DNA of 64,000 bases, taken from NCBI RefSeq assembly GCF_002093665.1, contig NZ_MRWE01000009.1, forward strand, positions 66,400 to 130,399, in the 5' to 3' direction. Every line of letters begins with the position of its first letter. Position 1 is the stretch's first letter. Below, piece by piece: positions 1 to 7,502 of the stretch. A program made the position numbers and the translations under genes. This stretch comes from Rouxiella badensis (lineage in GTDB: Bacteria; Pseudomonadota; Gammaproteobacteria; Enterobacterales; Enterobacteriaceae). Below the pieces are notes generated by a model that saw nothing but the letters and a program-made list of their open reading frames with translations, searched no databases and was not told the origin of the DNA.

Positions 1-760
1 GCAGGGATGGCGAAACTAACTTTATCATAAAAAATAAAAAAAATTTATATACGATACAAGTCAATGATTTAAATCAATTTTTAGTCATAATTTTACATTA
101 AATTACAAGTGCCCCCCTTTACTAACAAAGATGAATGTGTGAAAAAAAACAACATATCAACTAGAATTCGTTTAACAAACCTTAAGCAACCGCCGCTCCA
201 ACCGCCGTAACAGTGTAACGAAAGTTAACTATCAAAATTTCGCCACTGACGCGCCTGGAGGCAACTTTCGGCATGTTGTTTGAATGTTAGACAATTAGGA
301 TCATGAGATAGGGTTAAACAGACGCTGTGCTGTGGCGTAAAGCTTGTGCATTTACGCTCATCGGGAAGGATGTATTTTATACAGCAGAACGCCTGCAAAG
401 TTCTTTCACCAGTAATTAATTTGTTTTGCAGGAAAATAACTATCTTTCGACAAAATATTGCTTGACGAAAAAAAATTTAAAAAATTTTGAAGTCAGCGCT
501 AACTGCTTATTTTAGAAATGCCTTATTCCATTCAGCAAAATGGAGATAAAGGGAAACAGGGAAATAGCTGTCCCTTAGGTGACAGGAAACGTCGTCAAAG
601 TCTTTTCTTGAATCCTGGAATCAGTTGATAAGGATTGTTCACTATCCGGATCCAACAATATCCTTCTGAGTCTGTAGTTAATCGGATGTGTACTTAATTA
701 AAGAAGTTATTGTTACCTGAAGTTACTGTCACTAGTTGTTACCCAAATAAGGAGTTAAAG
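1..760. other. AT-rich non-coding stretch upstream of the GNAT gene
   Basis: No convincing reading frame occurs on either strand. The stretch is rich in A/T runs, with an A/T-only block near 470-495 that follows a TTGACG hexamer at about 462. It probably holds promoters for the gene at 761 and perhaps for a leftward gene beyond the window edge. I could not assign a specific operator or RNA. Confidence 0.5.
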
Positions 761-1351
761 ATGAACATTAGCCAAGACTATAATGTTACCTTGAGAACAT
801 GGGAGCCTGAAGACGTTAAAGGCTATTCAGAAATGGCATCAAACCAAGAAGTCATGAAGTTTATCTCATCAGGAAAACCCCGTACCAAAGAGACTATCGA
901 GCAAGAGATTGCGCGATTCCGTGCTTCTCAGGAACAGTATGGTTTTTCACGTTGGGCAGCGACCTTAGGCGAAGAACATCGCTTTATGGGCTTTGCAGGC
1001 TTCGAGAAAAAAGAGTACGGCATTAATTTTGGTATGCGTTACGACTCACAGTGGTGGGGAACGCCTTGGCCGTTTATTGCTGGTCATCTGGCTTTAAGCT
1101 ATGCCTTTGATAAATTGGGTCTTGAAGAAGTTTATACCCTGACCAATATCAAGAACGTCAAAGCCATCAATATGAATATGAAATACCTTGGCCTTAAAAC
1201 ACTCGATGACGGAATTTTTGAGACTGAATTTGGTCCCCATCAACGCATTATCCTCACACAGAAACTCTTCCAGTCAGTGCGTGAAATGAACGAAGGAAAA
1301 ATCATCAAATTAGTGGGATCCAAGCGTTATAGCGAAAACAGAATAAATTGA
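761..1351 (+). CDS. GNAT-family N-acetyltransferase (RimJ/RimL type)
   Basis: This 196-residue protein has the RimJ/RimL-type GNAT layout: an N-terminal 'LRTWEPEDV' strand-helix, a 'GFAGFEK' beta strand, and a C-terminal 'NVKAINMNMKYLGL' helix typical of acyl-CoA binding. Members transfer an acyl group, usually acetyl, from CoA to an amine; the substrate here is unknown. The pyrophosphate loop is slightly degenerate: Q97-W-W-G100-T-P102, with proline where the family prefers glycine or alanine. I chose ATG 761 because AAGGAG lies just upstream; an in-frame TTG at 710 lacks such a site. It is the first gene of a three-gene cassette, 13 bases before the acyltransferase at 1365. Base composition is more A/T-rich than the backbone, which suggests transfer. 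A cytosolic location is expected because no signal peptide is visible. Confidence 0.75.
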   Translation: MNISQDYNVTLRTWEPEDVKGYSEMASNQEVMKFISSGKPRTKETIEQEIARFRASQEQYGFSRWAATLGEEHRFMGFAGFEKKEYGINFGMRYDSQWWGTPWPFIAGHLALSYAFDKLGLEEVYTLTNIKNVKAINMNMKYLGLKTLDDGIFETEFGPHQRIILTQKLFQSVREMNEGKIIKLVGSKRYSENRIN

Positions 1352-1364
1352 AGGCTTTCTTGTA

Positions 1365-2216
1365 ATGAAAAATGATGATGTGATCCTTCTTTGCGACCAC
1401 GCCGTGTTCCAGGGGGAAAAAAAGAACCCGATTTTATGGGCTCTTTGGTTCCCCTTGGGCATTTTGGTTGCGTTATGCAGGGTAACCCTGCTAGTGATTT
1501 ACACAGTACTGATTCAAGCCTGTTCCGTTGAAACAAAGAAAAAAAGTTATATCAGACTACTTCGTTTAATAGGTATCAAAGTTACCTCGAACCTGGATTA
1601 TGACACAGTTAAAAAACACACAAACGGTTGCGTGGTCGCGGCGAATCACATCAGTGTTTTCGACCACTTCCCCGCGCTGGCTATGCCTTTGAGCACGCTG
1701 ATGGTCCATCATGTTGACAGCATTGCTGGCAAGGTAATGGGATTCTTGCTGTTTAAAGGCTCGGGTTCAGCATACTGGCAAGTTACCGATCTCAAACAAA
1801 TGGTAAAGAAATTCCGAGAATGGAAAAAGTCGCCCGATGGCGTTGCGCTGTATGTAACCCCCGAAGCCACCATTAACAATAGGCGGGGGCTTTTTCGTTT
1901 TCGTCATGATTTCCTGGTAAGAGGTCGCCCGGTTGTTCCAATGGCGATGACTCTTCGACTGCCTTTTGGACTGTCGCCAAACCCGATAGACTCCTCGGGC
2001 ATAGCAAAATTTCTTCGTTTATTGACCAGTCCGACGCTTCATTTCAATTTGGACTATCTTGACACGATACCGGCTTATGTTTCAGAAGCCGAATCGGGCA
2101 CCCCCCAGGAATACGCCGACCGGATTCAACAAAGCATCGCCCAGCATTTAGGTATCCCCGCCACCCATGTTACTCGTGAAGAAAAACATCAATATCGCGC
2201 AGGGAGAAAAAAATAA
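1365..2216 (+). CDS. Lysophospholipid acyltransferase (PlsC/LPCAT-AUP1-like)
   Basis: This is a 283-residue protein of the glycerophospholipid O-acyltransferase superfamily. A hydrophobic segment at about residues 25-52 should anchor it in the inner membrane. Block I is intact as NHISVFD with H95 and D100 (HX4D). Block III reads PEATINN (166-172), which resembles the PEGTTSNG motif of eukaryotic LPCAT/AUP1 proteins more than the bacterial PlsC EGTRS; the usual glycine is alanine. The C-terminal 'QHLGIPATHVTREE' also recalls LPCAT tails. The likely role is acylation of a lysophospholipid or related alcohol; the acceptor is unknown. It overlaps the HAD phosphatase by one base (TAATG), so the two are translationally coupled. 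It is not the housekeeping plsC. Family is fairly secure, substrate is not. Confidence 0.75.
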   Translation: MKNDDVILLCDHAVFQGEKKNPILWALWFPLGILVALCRVTLLVIYTVLIQACSVETKKKSYIRLLRLIGIKVTSNLDYDTVKKHTNGCVVAANHISVFDHFPALAMPLSTLMVHHVDSIAGKVMGFLLFKGSGSAYWQVTDLKQMVKKFREWKKSPDGVALYVTPEATINNRRGLFRFRHDFLVRGRPVVPMAMTLRLPFGLSPNPIDSSGIAKFLRLLTSPTLHFNLDYLDTIPAYVSEAESGTPQEYADRIQQSIAQHLGIPATHVTREEKHQYRAGRKK

Positions 2217-2929
2217 TGGATGTCATCTTCGATTTTGACTTCACGCTCATGCCTGAGGAAAGTACCGTCGAAGTGTTGAAGCTTGCCCTTGCAGCCGATG
2301 CACAGCGTGCAGCCCTGATGCAGAGACTTGCTGACATCGCACCTAGGGCCCTGGCAGGCAAAGCGAGTTTGGCGGAAAACCTCTTCATGCTACAAATGGC
2401 AAGGAGAATCAAAAGAAGCCACATCAAACAGTATGTTGAGAACAGCCGAGATCGTTTGCCGGCTGTTTTTCACGAATTGTTTAGCAAGCTCAAACAAGCG
2501 AATGCCACTATCCATATTATTTCAGGGGGTTATGAGGAATGGATTAAACCGCTGGCAACTGAATGGGGCATTGCGCCCGAGAATGTTGTCGGTAATCGAT
2601 TCCTCTGGTGGCGTAATAGCGTCATTGGCCTGCGCCCTTCTCCGCTCTGGTCTTCAAAGAAAAGTAAGTCCTTCATCGTTGAAGAGTTACGTAAAAAGAA
2701 AATAATCACTAGCCCGGCAATGATTATTGGGGACGGGACTGCCGACAGAGATGTCTGGAGCCGAGGCGGAGTACGCTGGTGCGTTCTGGCTGAATACTAT
2801 AACAATGCTAGCCTGAAAGATGGCGATAACTGTTTTAGGGCAGCCACACCGGAAGAAATGTGCCAAAGCGTTCTGGAAATTGTTCACACCAGTAAAATCC
2901 GCTCGGAGCCTGTTGCCGAACTAAACTGA
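2216..2929 (+). CDS. HAD-IB family phosphatase (SerB-like)
   Basis: This 237-residue HAD hydrolase has all four motifs. Motif I is DFDFT with nucleophile D6 and D8. Motif II is S103 in ISGG. The motif III lysine lies within K148-K151. Motif IV is GDGTAD with D173 and D177. The helical cap between motifs I and II fits subclass IB (phosphoserine phosphatase and relatives). PlsC-type acyltransferases and HAD-IB phosphatases occur adjacent or fused in other bacteria, where a role on phosphatidate-type lipids has been suggested; a similar role here is inference. It has no signal peptide. It is the last gene of the cassette, followed after 41 bases by an 11-bp stem. Free phosphoserine or another small phosphoester are alternative substrates. 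Confidence 0.75.
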   Translation: MDVIFDFDFTLMPEESTVEVLKLALAADAQRAALMQRLADIAPRALAGKASLAENLFMLQMARRIKRSHIKQYVENSRDRLPAVFHELFSKLKQANATIHIISGGYEEWIKPLATEWGIAPENVVGNRFLWWRNSVIGLRPSPLWSSKKSKSFIVEELRKKKIITSPAMIIGDGTADRDVWSRGGVRWCVLAEYYNNASLKDGDNCFRAATPEEMCQSVLEIVHTSKIRSEPVAELN

Positions 2930-2970
2930 GTTTTTCTCTGTTCTTTTTCCCAGGGCCGCAGCGCCCTTCG

Positions 2971-3003
2971 ACTGACGCCAGCGAGGTAACTTCTGGCGTC
3001 AGT
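2971..3003. terminator. Inverted repeat between convergent genes
   Basis: ACTGACGCCAG (2971-2981) and CTGGCGTCAGT (2993-3003) form an 11-bp stem with an 11-base loop. It sits between the HAD gene and the convergent HxlR gene. There is no clear T-run on either strand, so it may be a weak bidirectional terminator. Confidence 0.5.
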
Positions 3004-3028
3004 TCTGAATCAGGCCCCAAGCTTGCCG

Positions 3029-3412
3029 TTAAGCTTCCTTTCCCGCATTCAATACGCGCGGCAGGTTGAGTTCAATCCAATCACTCAGGTGAATGACCTG
3101 CTCGTAGACTTCCAGCCCAAGCGGGGTTAACCGGTACTCGGTGTGCGGGGGCATCACGGGCAGCATGGTGCGATGAATGAAGCCGTCCTTTTCAAAAGTC
3201 TGTAACGTTTGCGAAAGCATTTTTTCGCTAATACCGCTGATTTTCTTTCTAAGTTCACTAAAGCGCAGCGTCTCTCTATCAAGAGCAATAAGCACCAGGA
3301 TCCCCCATCGGCTGGCAATATGCTGGAGTATTTCGCGAGAAGGACAATTTAAATCAAGTAGCTCACCTTTCCTAAATGGATGATTCAAAACACCCTTTTC
3401 GCTCATCGCCAT
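3029..3412 (-). CDS. HxlR-family winged-helix regulator (YtfH/QorR-like)
   Basis: This 127-residue HxlR-type repressor has the family pattern 'CPSREIL...SRWGILVLIAL', then 'LRFSELRKKISGISEKMLSQTL' as the recognition-helix region, and 'YRLTPLG' in the wing. Such proteins often sense electrophiles or redox state through the conserved N-terminal cysteine, here in LNCPS, and repress an adjacent quinone or aldehyde reductase gene. It is divergent from qorB, the arrangement seen for ytfH/ytfG in E. coli, so it most likely represses qorB and itself through the palindrome at 3445-3458. The start at 3412 follows GAGAGGA; ATG 3406 two codons later is equally possible. Confidence 0.85.
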   Translation of the reverse strand: MAMSEKGVLNHPFRKGELLDLNCPSREILQHIASRWGILVLIALDRETLRFSELRKKISGISEKMLSQTLQTFEKDGFIHRTMLPVMPPHTEYRLTPLGLEVYEQVIHLSDWIELNLPRVLNAGKEA

Positions 3413-3444
3413 TTTCCTCTCAATAAAATCAATACTAACCAAAT

Positions 3445-3458
3445 GGTAAGTACTTACC
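3445..3458. promoter_or_regulatory. Probable HxlR operator
   Basis: GGTAAGTACTTACC is a perfect 14-bp palindrome between the divergent HxlR gene and qorB, about 33 bases upstream of the HxlR start. HxlR-type repressors bind short palindromes of this size. A second, interrupted symmetry (TATAG-N8-CTATA, 3463-3480) lies next to it and overlaps a TATATT that could be a -10 element. Confidence 0.65.
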
Positions 3459-3564
3459 TTTATATAGTGTATATTCTATAGTGCTCTCCGTACAGAGTTT
3501 CGATGGCTATACTTTTATATACGCCTGCTGTTCGGCAGGCTATCTTCGGAAAATGGAGAACATT

Positions 3565-4422
3565 ATGATTGCAGTTACGGGTGCAACAGGTCAGTTAGGT
3601 CGTCTGGTAGTCGAAGAATTACTGAAAAATACGCCTGCGAATGAAATCGTTGCGGCAGTGCGCAACCCCGCGAAAGCCGAAGATCTCAACGCGTTGGGCG
3701 TGGATGTTCGCCAGGCTGACTACAGCAAGCCTGAAACATTAAAAACCGCTTTTAGCGGCGTCGATAAACTGCTGCTGATTTCGTCAAGCGAGGTGGGCCA
3801 ACGTACCGCACAGCATCAGGCCGTCATCGATGCCGCCAAACAGGCCGGCGTTAAACTCATCGCTTATACCAGCCTGCTCAATCTTGACTCGTCTCCGTTA
3901 TTGCTTGCCAAAGAACATCGCGATACCGAAGCCGCATTGAAGTCGTCTGGCGTACCTTACGTGCTGCTGCGTAACGGCTGGTATACAGAAAACTATGCCG
4001 CAAGCATTGCACCCTCACTGGCCCATAATGCCTTTATCGGCTCTGCCAGCGACGGACGTATTTCTTCCGCTCCACGTGCCGATTACGCGCGTGCGGCGGC
4101 AAAAGTACTACTTTCTGAGGCGCAGGAAGGAAAAATCTACGAACTGGCCGGCGATCAAAGTTATACGCTGGCGGAATTTGCCGCTGAAATCGCTCGCCAG
4201 TCTGGCAAAGAAGTGAATTACGTCAATCTGCCGCAGGCGGACTTTGCCGCTGCACTGAAAGGAGCAGGTTTACCAGAGGGTCTGGCTGATGTTCTCGCGG
4301 ACTCAGACATTGGGGCAAGTCAAGGTGCACTGTATAATGACAGCCAGACTCTGAGCCGTTTACTGGGCCATGCGACGGGCGCTTACCAGGACGTGATTGC
4401 CAAATCACTCAACGCGCTTTAA
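3565..4422 (+). CDS. qorB: NAD(P)H:quinone oxidoreductase, NmrA-like SDR
   Basis: This 285-residue protein closely resembles E. coli QorB (YtfG). It has an N-terminal Rossmann loop GATGQLG (residues 6-12), the 'ADYSKPETL' and 'LLLISSSEVGQR' blocks, and the C-terminal 'GLADVLADSDIGAS'. QorB reduces quinones with NADPH and belongs to the atypical NmrA-type SDRs, which lack the usual YxxxK pair. ATG 3565 is chosen because GGAGA precedes it and the protein then begins as in E. coli (MIAVTGATG); longer in-frame starts upstream would cover the operator region. Divergent transcription from an HxlR regulator points to induction by reactive quinones or electrophiles. Cytosolic. Confidence 0.9.
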   Translation: MIAVTGATGQLGRLVVEELLKNTPANEIVAAVRNPAKAEDLNALGVDVRQADYSKPETLKTAFSGVDKLLLISSSEVGQRTAQHQAVIDAAKQAGVKLIAYTSLLNLDSSPLLLAKEHRDTEAALKSSGVPYVLLRNGWYTENYAASIAPSLAHNAFIGSASDGRISSAPRADYARAAAKVLLSEAQEGKIYELAGDQSYTLAEFAAEIARQSGKEVNYVNLPQADFAAALKGAGLPEGLADVLADSDIGASQGALYNDSQTLSRLLGHATGAYQDVIAKSLNAL

Positions 4423-4442
4423 GGCGCGTAGGTCGCGAAGAG

Positions 4443-4691
4443 CTAGGGAACCACCATTCCTATTTCACGCCTTGCGTGTCGAGAGAAGAATGCTGGTTTC
4501 CGTATTATAAAAATCCCTTCAATTCGCCGAATACGCCCGAGAATTTGATCGAAAATTTCCAAATTATCTGCCCCTAATTCCACCAGCAAGTCCCATTTTC
4601 CATTGGTGGTATGCAGAGTATGCACCGCCGGTTCTCCCCTCAACTGCTGAATAATCACCGACGCTTTCGCTCCCTCAACCGCCACGTTCAT
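4443..4691 (-). pseudogene. Lrp/AsnC-family regulator relic, N-terminus lost and frameshifted
   Basis: Only the C-terminal ligand-binding (RAM) half remains: 'EPAVHTLHTTNGKWDLLVELGADNL' fits the family consensus, but the DNA-binding helix-turn-helix that should precede it is absent. The 3' part is also shifted. After 'IEGIFI' the adjacent frame encodes TETSILLSTRKA followed by a stop at 4465-4467, the normal Lrp-type ending, so a one-base deletion is likely. The truncated 5' end abuts and overlaps by two bases the start of the ctlX-like relic, so the shared promoter region has been deleted as well. No function is expected. Confidence 0.85.
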
Positions 4692-5217
4692 GCAGACGAA
4701 TACGGTATTGATGGTAAGGCATGCTGCGTTTATGAGTAATCAGGAGACACAGGCAAGCAACGCCTTTCAGAAACGGCTGACCGGTATCAGAGACGTGCAG
4801 ATTCAGGCGCAGATTGCCTTCGACAGCTATGTCAGGGCATTGAGAAGCGTCGATATCGATGTGCATATCGTTGATGACGTCGCCGAGCACGGCACACCGG
4901 ACTCGCTCTTTCCAAATAACTGGATTGCCACGTTGGAAGATGGAACGCTTTATCCCTTTCCAATGGAGGCTTCCAATCGCCGCCGTGAGCGTCGACAGGA
5001 GATTATCAACCGGCTAGTCACTGATTTTGTGGTGAACAACCGCGTTTACCTCTCTGCTCACGAGCTTAAGGGGCACTCCCTTGAGGGCACAGGGTCGGCA
5101 GTCGTCTTGCGATTGTCTGTCTCGATGCCCTGCCTTCACTGGTTGAGCGCCAGCGGCGGCGCGCGTTGCATGCTGTGCGAAGTGTTTCTGAAAAGGTGTG
5201 TGGCTATGGCTGATTAG
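4690..5217 (+). pseudogene. Citrulline hydrolase CtlX-like (amidinotransferase fold) relic, truncated
   Basis: The first ~136 residues match the CtlX/dimethylargininase-like family: 'NTVLMVRHAAF', 'TPDSLFPNNWIATLEDG', 'MEASNRRRERR' and 'LEGTGSAV'. Full-length members are about 300 residues and end with the catalytic cysteine. Here the similarity stops after GTGSAV and the frame runs through unrelated sequence to a stop at 5217, so the histidine and cysteine of the active site are missing. Lrp/AsnC genes are commonly neighbours of this hydrolase. The pair therefore looks like one locus that lost the promoter region and one end of each gene. Confidence 0.8.
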
Positions 5218-5317
5218 CCGACGCCGATGTTTGCTGGTTAACCCAAGTTGTTTGCGGATAGTTCATTCGAGCATCTTTTACCCTGGGATGTGACGTTAGT
5301 AACCCAATGTCCATGCA

Positions 5318-5345
5318 GAAAACGGGGGCATATTAAATGCCCCCG
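5318..5345 (-). terminator. Rho-independent terminator of the chitinase gene
   Basis: CGGGGGCA (5323-5330) and TGCCCCCG (5338-5345) form an 8-bp stem with a 7-base loop. Read on the minus strand it is followed by GTTTTC, and it lies about 100 bases beyond the chitinase stop. Confidence 0.7.
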
Positions 5346-5441
5346 TCTGGGGTGTTACGCCGTCGAACACCCTAATTTATTAAGCTGGATAGCCTCTCTG
5401 CCGTTTAACCGGACAGCGATATTGGCAGCAGTCTGTTAAGG

Positions 5442-7226
5442 TTATTGTTTCTGCCACAGAGAAGCCAGGCCTGGCATATGCGGTGCCCAATGGCTTGCTG
5501 ACAGGTGACCTTGCAAACAACGATAAACGGCACCGTTATCAGTCACCATATCCCCCGGTTTGTACTGCTTATTTGACACCCAGCTGTCACCACCAACGTC
5601 GGGTACTGATTTAGCTTTTACTACGACAGAGACATCAGCATGGCTCTGCAACTGTCCATCACTTACCTTCAGGGTAAAGACTAAGGTTTCATCTTTTTGC
5701 ACATCAGGCGTCGTAAAGGTTGTTTTCACGCTGTTAGGATGGCTTAAGGTGACTTTTTTGCCTGATTTCTGCGCCCAGCTATAGGTCAGAGTATCGTTAT
5801 CAGGATCGTGTGAAGCGGAGCCATTGAGCGTAACCTTCTGGTTGCTCTCTACTGTTTGCGCCGAGCCTGCATCCGCTACCGGTGCATTGTTGCCAGCCTG
5901 CTCTGCCTGATGTTTGATGATGATATCAAACGGCGTTGAATTGCGTTCTCCATCGTTAACCGTCAGTTGGAAATGCAGCGTTTCTGTCTTGCCTGGAGCA
6001 GGAAGAGAGAAAAAGGCCTTGTCATGCTGGGAGGTTAGTTTGACTTTTGAACCGCTAATTTGCTTCCAGTGGAAAGTTAATGGCTGTTGTTCTGGATCTG
6101 ATGAAGCTGAACCGTCTAGCTCTACGTGACTAGCTGCGCCAACAATCACTTGCGGGAAGCTTACCTTTGCCACAGGAGCCTGATTAACGTCGCCAGGTGA
6201 CGCATTTTCAGCGGCGTCTTTCATCTCTAATACATAATCAACCTGCTTATCGGCTTGCATATTCAACGTTGGTGAAGCACCGAGCGCCCATACGAAGAAT
6301 CCGCCAAAATTATTTTCCGCCTGCCAGCCAGCACGATAAATATTATTTGCACGAGGTTCAACAAAGCGTCCATTAGGACCCCACTGATCGTTAATAGTAT
6401 TACCTAGAATAATTTTCGATTTATCACCCAGCACTTTACTATAATTTTCCATGGCGACTTTATATTTAAAATCAGGGCCTGCATCATAGGTCATTACGTT
6501 AAAGAAATCGAAAAGACTTTTACCTTCTTTAAGGAGAGTTAATACTTCACCCGAGTGATCGGTTTTGCCGTTATAGGAACATTCTGCAGTGAGATTATCA
6601 AGACAACTGACCGGATCGGCACCCACGTGATAAGTCGTCAGACTTAGCAACTTACCGCTGTTTGCCCCTAACAACGCACGTACGCGTGTTGCCAGTTTCA
6701 ACAGATTATGATTTTCTTCTTCTGTCAGACGAGCCTGTTTTTCATAATCAAAATCTACACCATCCAGGCGGATTGTTCCAACCTGCTGATATTGACCATT
6801 TTTTTTGTAAACTGGAAAATCCTTTTTCAGGAGTTTCACCAGACCTTGCGCGATCTTTTCGCGGCTGTTCTCATTGTGAAGATCTGCCCACAGACCTTCG
6901 CCTTTTTCACCCCCAAAGGCCAGCATGAGTTTTAAATTTGGATTATCAAATTTAGCCTGGGTCCAGTTGAGATATTCCATCGGTTTCCAATAGGTATCGC
7001 TTCCGGAATTAAACATGTTGTCAGAACCTGAGATATTACCTTGGGCATCCCAGGAACCAAAAGCGAGCAGAAGGGTATCTACTTCACTCTTTTTAATCAG
7101 CTCCGGCGTCATATTAGCGGCGCCCCATGAAGTCAGGTAGCTTATAGTACGCTGGTTATCGGCAGCATGCGAAGAAGCGGCAAATAATGAAGCACTGATA
7201 ATAAGGGATAGTGTTAATTTTTTCAT
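5442..7226 (-). CDS. Secreted GH18 chitinase with two PKD domains and a chitin-binding module
   Basis: This 594-residue secreted enzyme has a Sec signal peptide at residues 1-21 (lysine pair, hydrophobic core, 'SSHA' cleavage region). The GH18 catalytic domain spans about 25-340, with the DxxDxDxE motif at D155-D158-D160-E162; E162 is the acid catalyst. A conserved MTYD sits at 245-248 and a terminal W313 strand follows. Two PKD/Ig-like repeats follow at about 350-440 and 448-536 ('LDGSASSDPEQQPLTFHW', 'LNGSASHDPDNDTLTYSW'). A type 5/12 carbohydrate-binding module at 548-594 has aromatic residues W549, Y568, W580 and W591. It should hydrolyse chitin outside the cell. The layout resembles Serratia-type chitinases, but I cannot assign a named orthologue. 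No chitin regulator or LPMO gene is adjacent. Confidence 0.93.
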   Translation of the reverse strand: MKKLTLSLIISASLFAASSHAADNQRTISYLTSWGAANMTPELIKKSEVDTLLLAFGSWDAQGNISGSDNMFNSGSDTYWKPMEYLNWTQAKFDNPNLKLMLAFGGEKGEGLWADLHNENSREKIAQGLVKLLKKDFPVYKKNGQYQQVGTIRLDGVDFDYEKQARLTEEENHNLLKLATRVRALLGANSGKLLSLTTYHVGADPVSCLDNLTAECSYNGKTDHSGEVLTLLKEGKSLFDFFNVMTYDAGPDFKYKVAMENYSKVLGDKSKIILGNTINDQWGPNGRFVEPRANNIYRAGWQAENNFGGFFVWALGASPTLNMQADKQVDYVLEMKDAAENASPGDVNQAPVAKVSFPQVIVGAASHVELDGSASSDPEQQPLTFHWKQISGSKVKLTSQHDKAFFSLPAPGKTETLHFQLTVNDGERNSTPFDIIIKHQAEQAGNNAPVADAGSAQTVESNQKVTLNGSASHDPDNDTLTYSWAQKSGKKVTLSHPNSVKTTFTTPDVQKDETLVFTLKVSDGQLQSHADVSVVVKAKSVPDVGGDSWVSNKQYKPGDMVTDNGAVYRCLQGHLSASHWAPHMPGLASLWQKQ

Positions 7227-7463
7227 CGTCGGTTATTTTCCTAAAATTATTGACCGGCGAACAATAGCAAACAAATCCTAGAGAACTTTGGCGTTCTAAC
7301 TAAGAACTTTCGCTTATAGGGGGGATATTTAAATAAGATTAATAATCTCTTGGCGGTAGTTCGTTTGACCGGCGATTGCCTACGGCAGGGGAAAGAAATT
7401 GGAGTCGCGATGAAAATGCACCAGGGTCCTGGCGGGTTAACGCTGCGTAATGGGGGAAGAGGC

Positions 7464-7486
7464 TCTGCCCTGCTGTGCAGGGCAGA
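7464..7486 (-). terminator. Hairpin downstream of the dioxygenase gene
   Basis: TCTGCCCTG (7464-7472) pairs with CAGGGCAGA (7478-7486) around a 5-base loop, 17 bases past the stop of the leftward dioxygenase gene. The minus-strand sequence after it is pyrimidine-rich but has no clean T-run. Confidence 0.5.
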
Positions 7487-7502
7487 ATTCAACAAGCGTC
7501 GA

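Noticed and set aside
7247-7495. An 82-codon minus-strand frame between the chitinase and dioxygenase genes
   Set aside because: No family features, and it overlaps the hairpin after the dioxygenase gene and the likely chitinase promoter.
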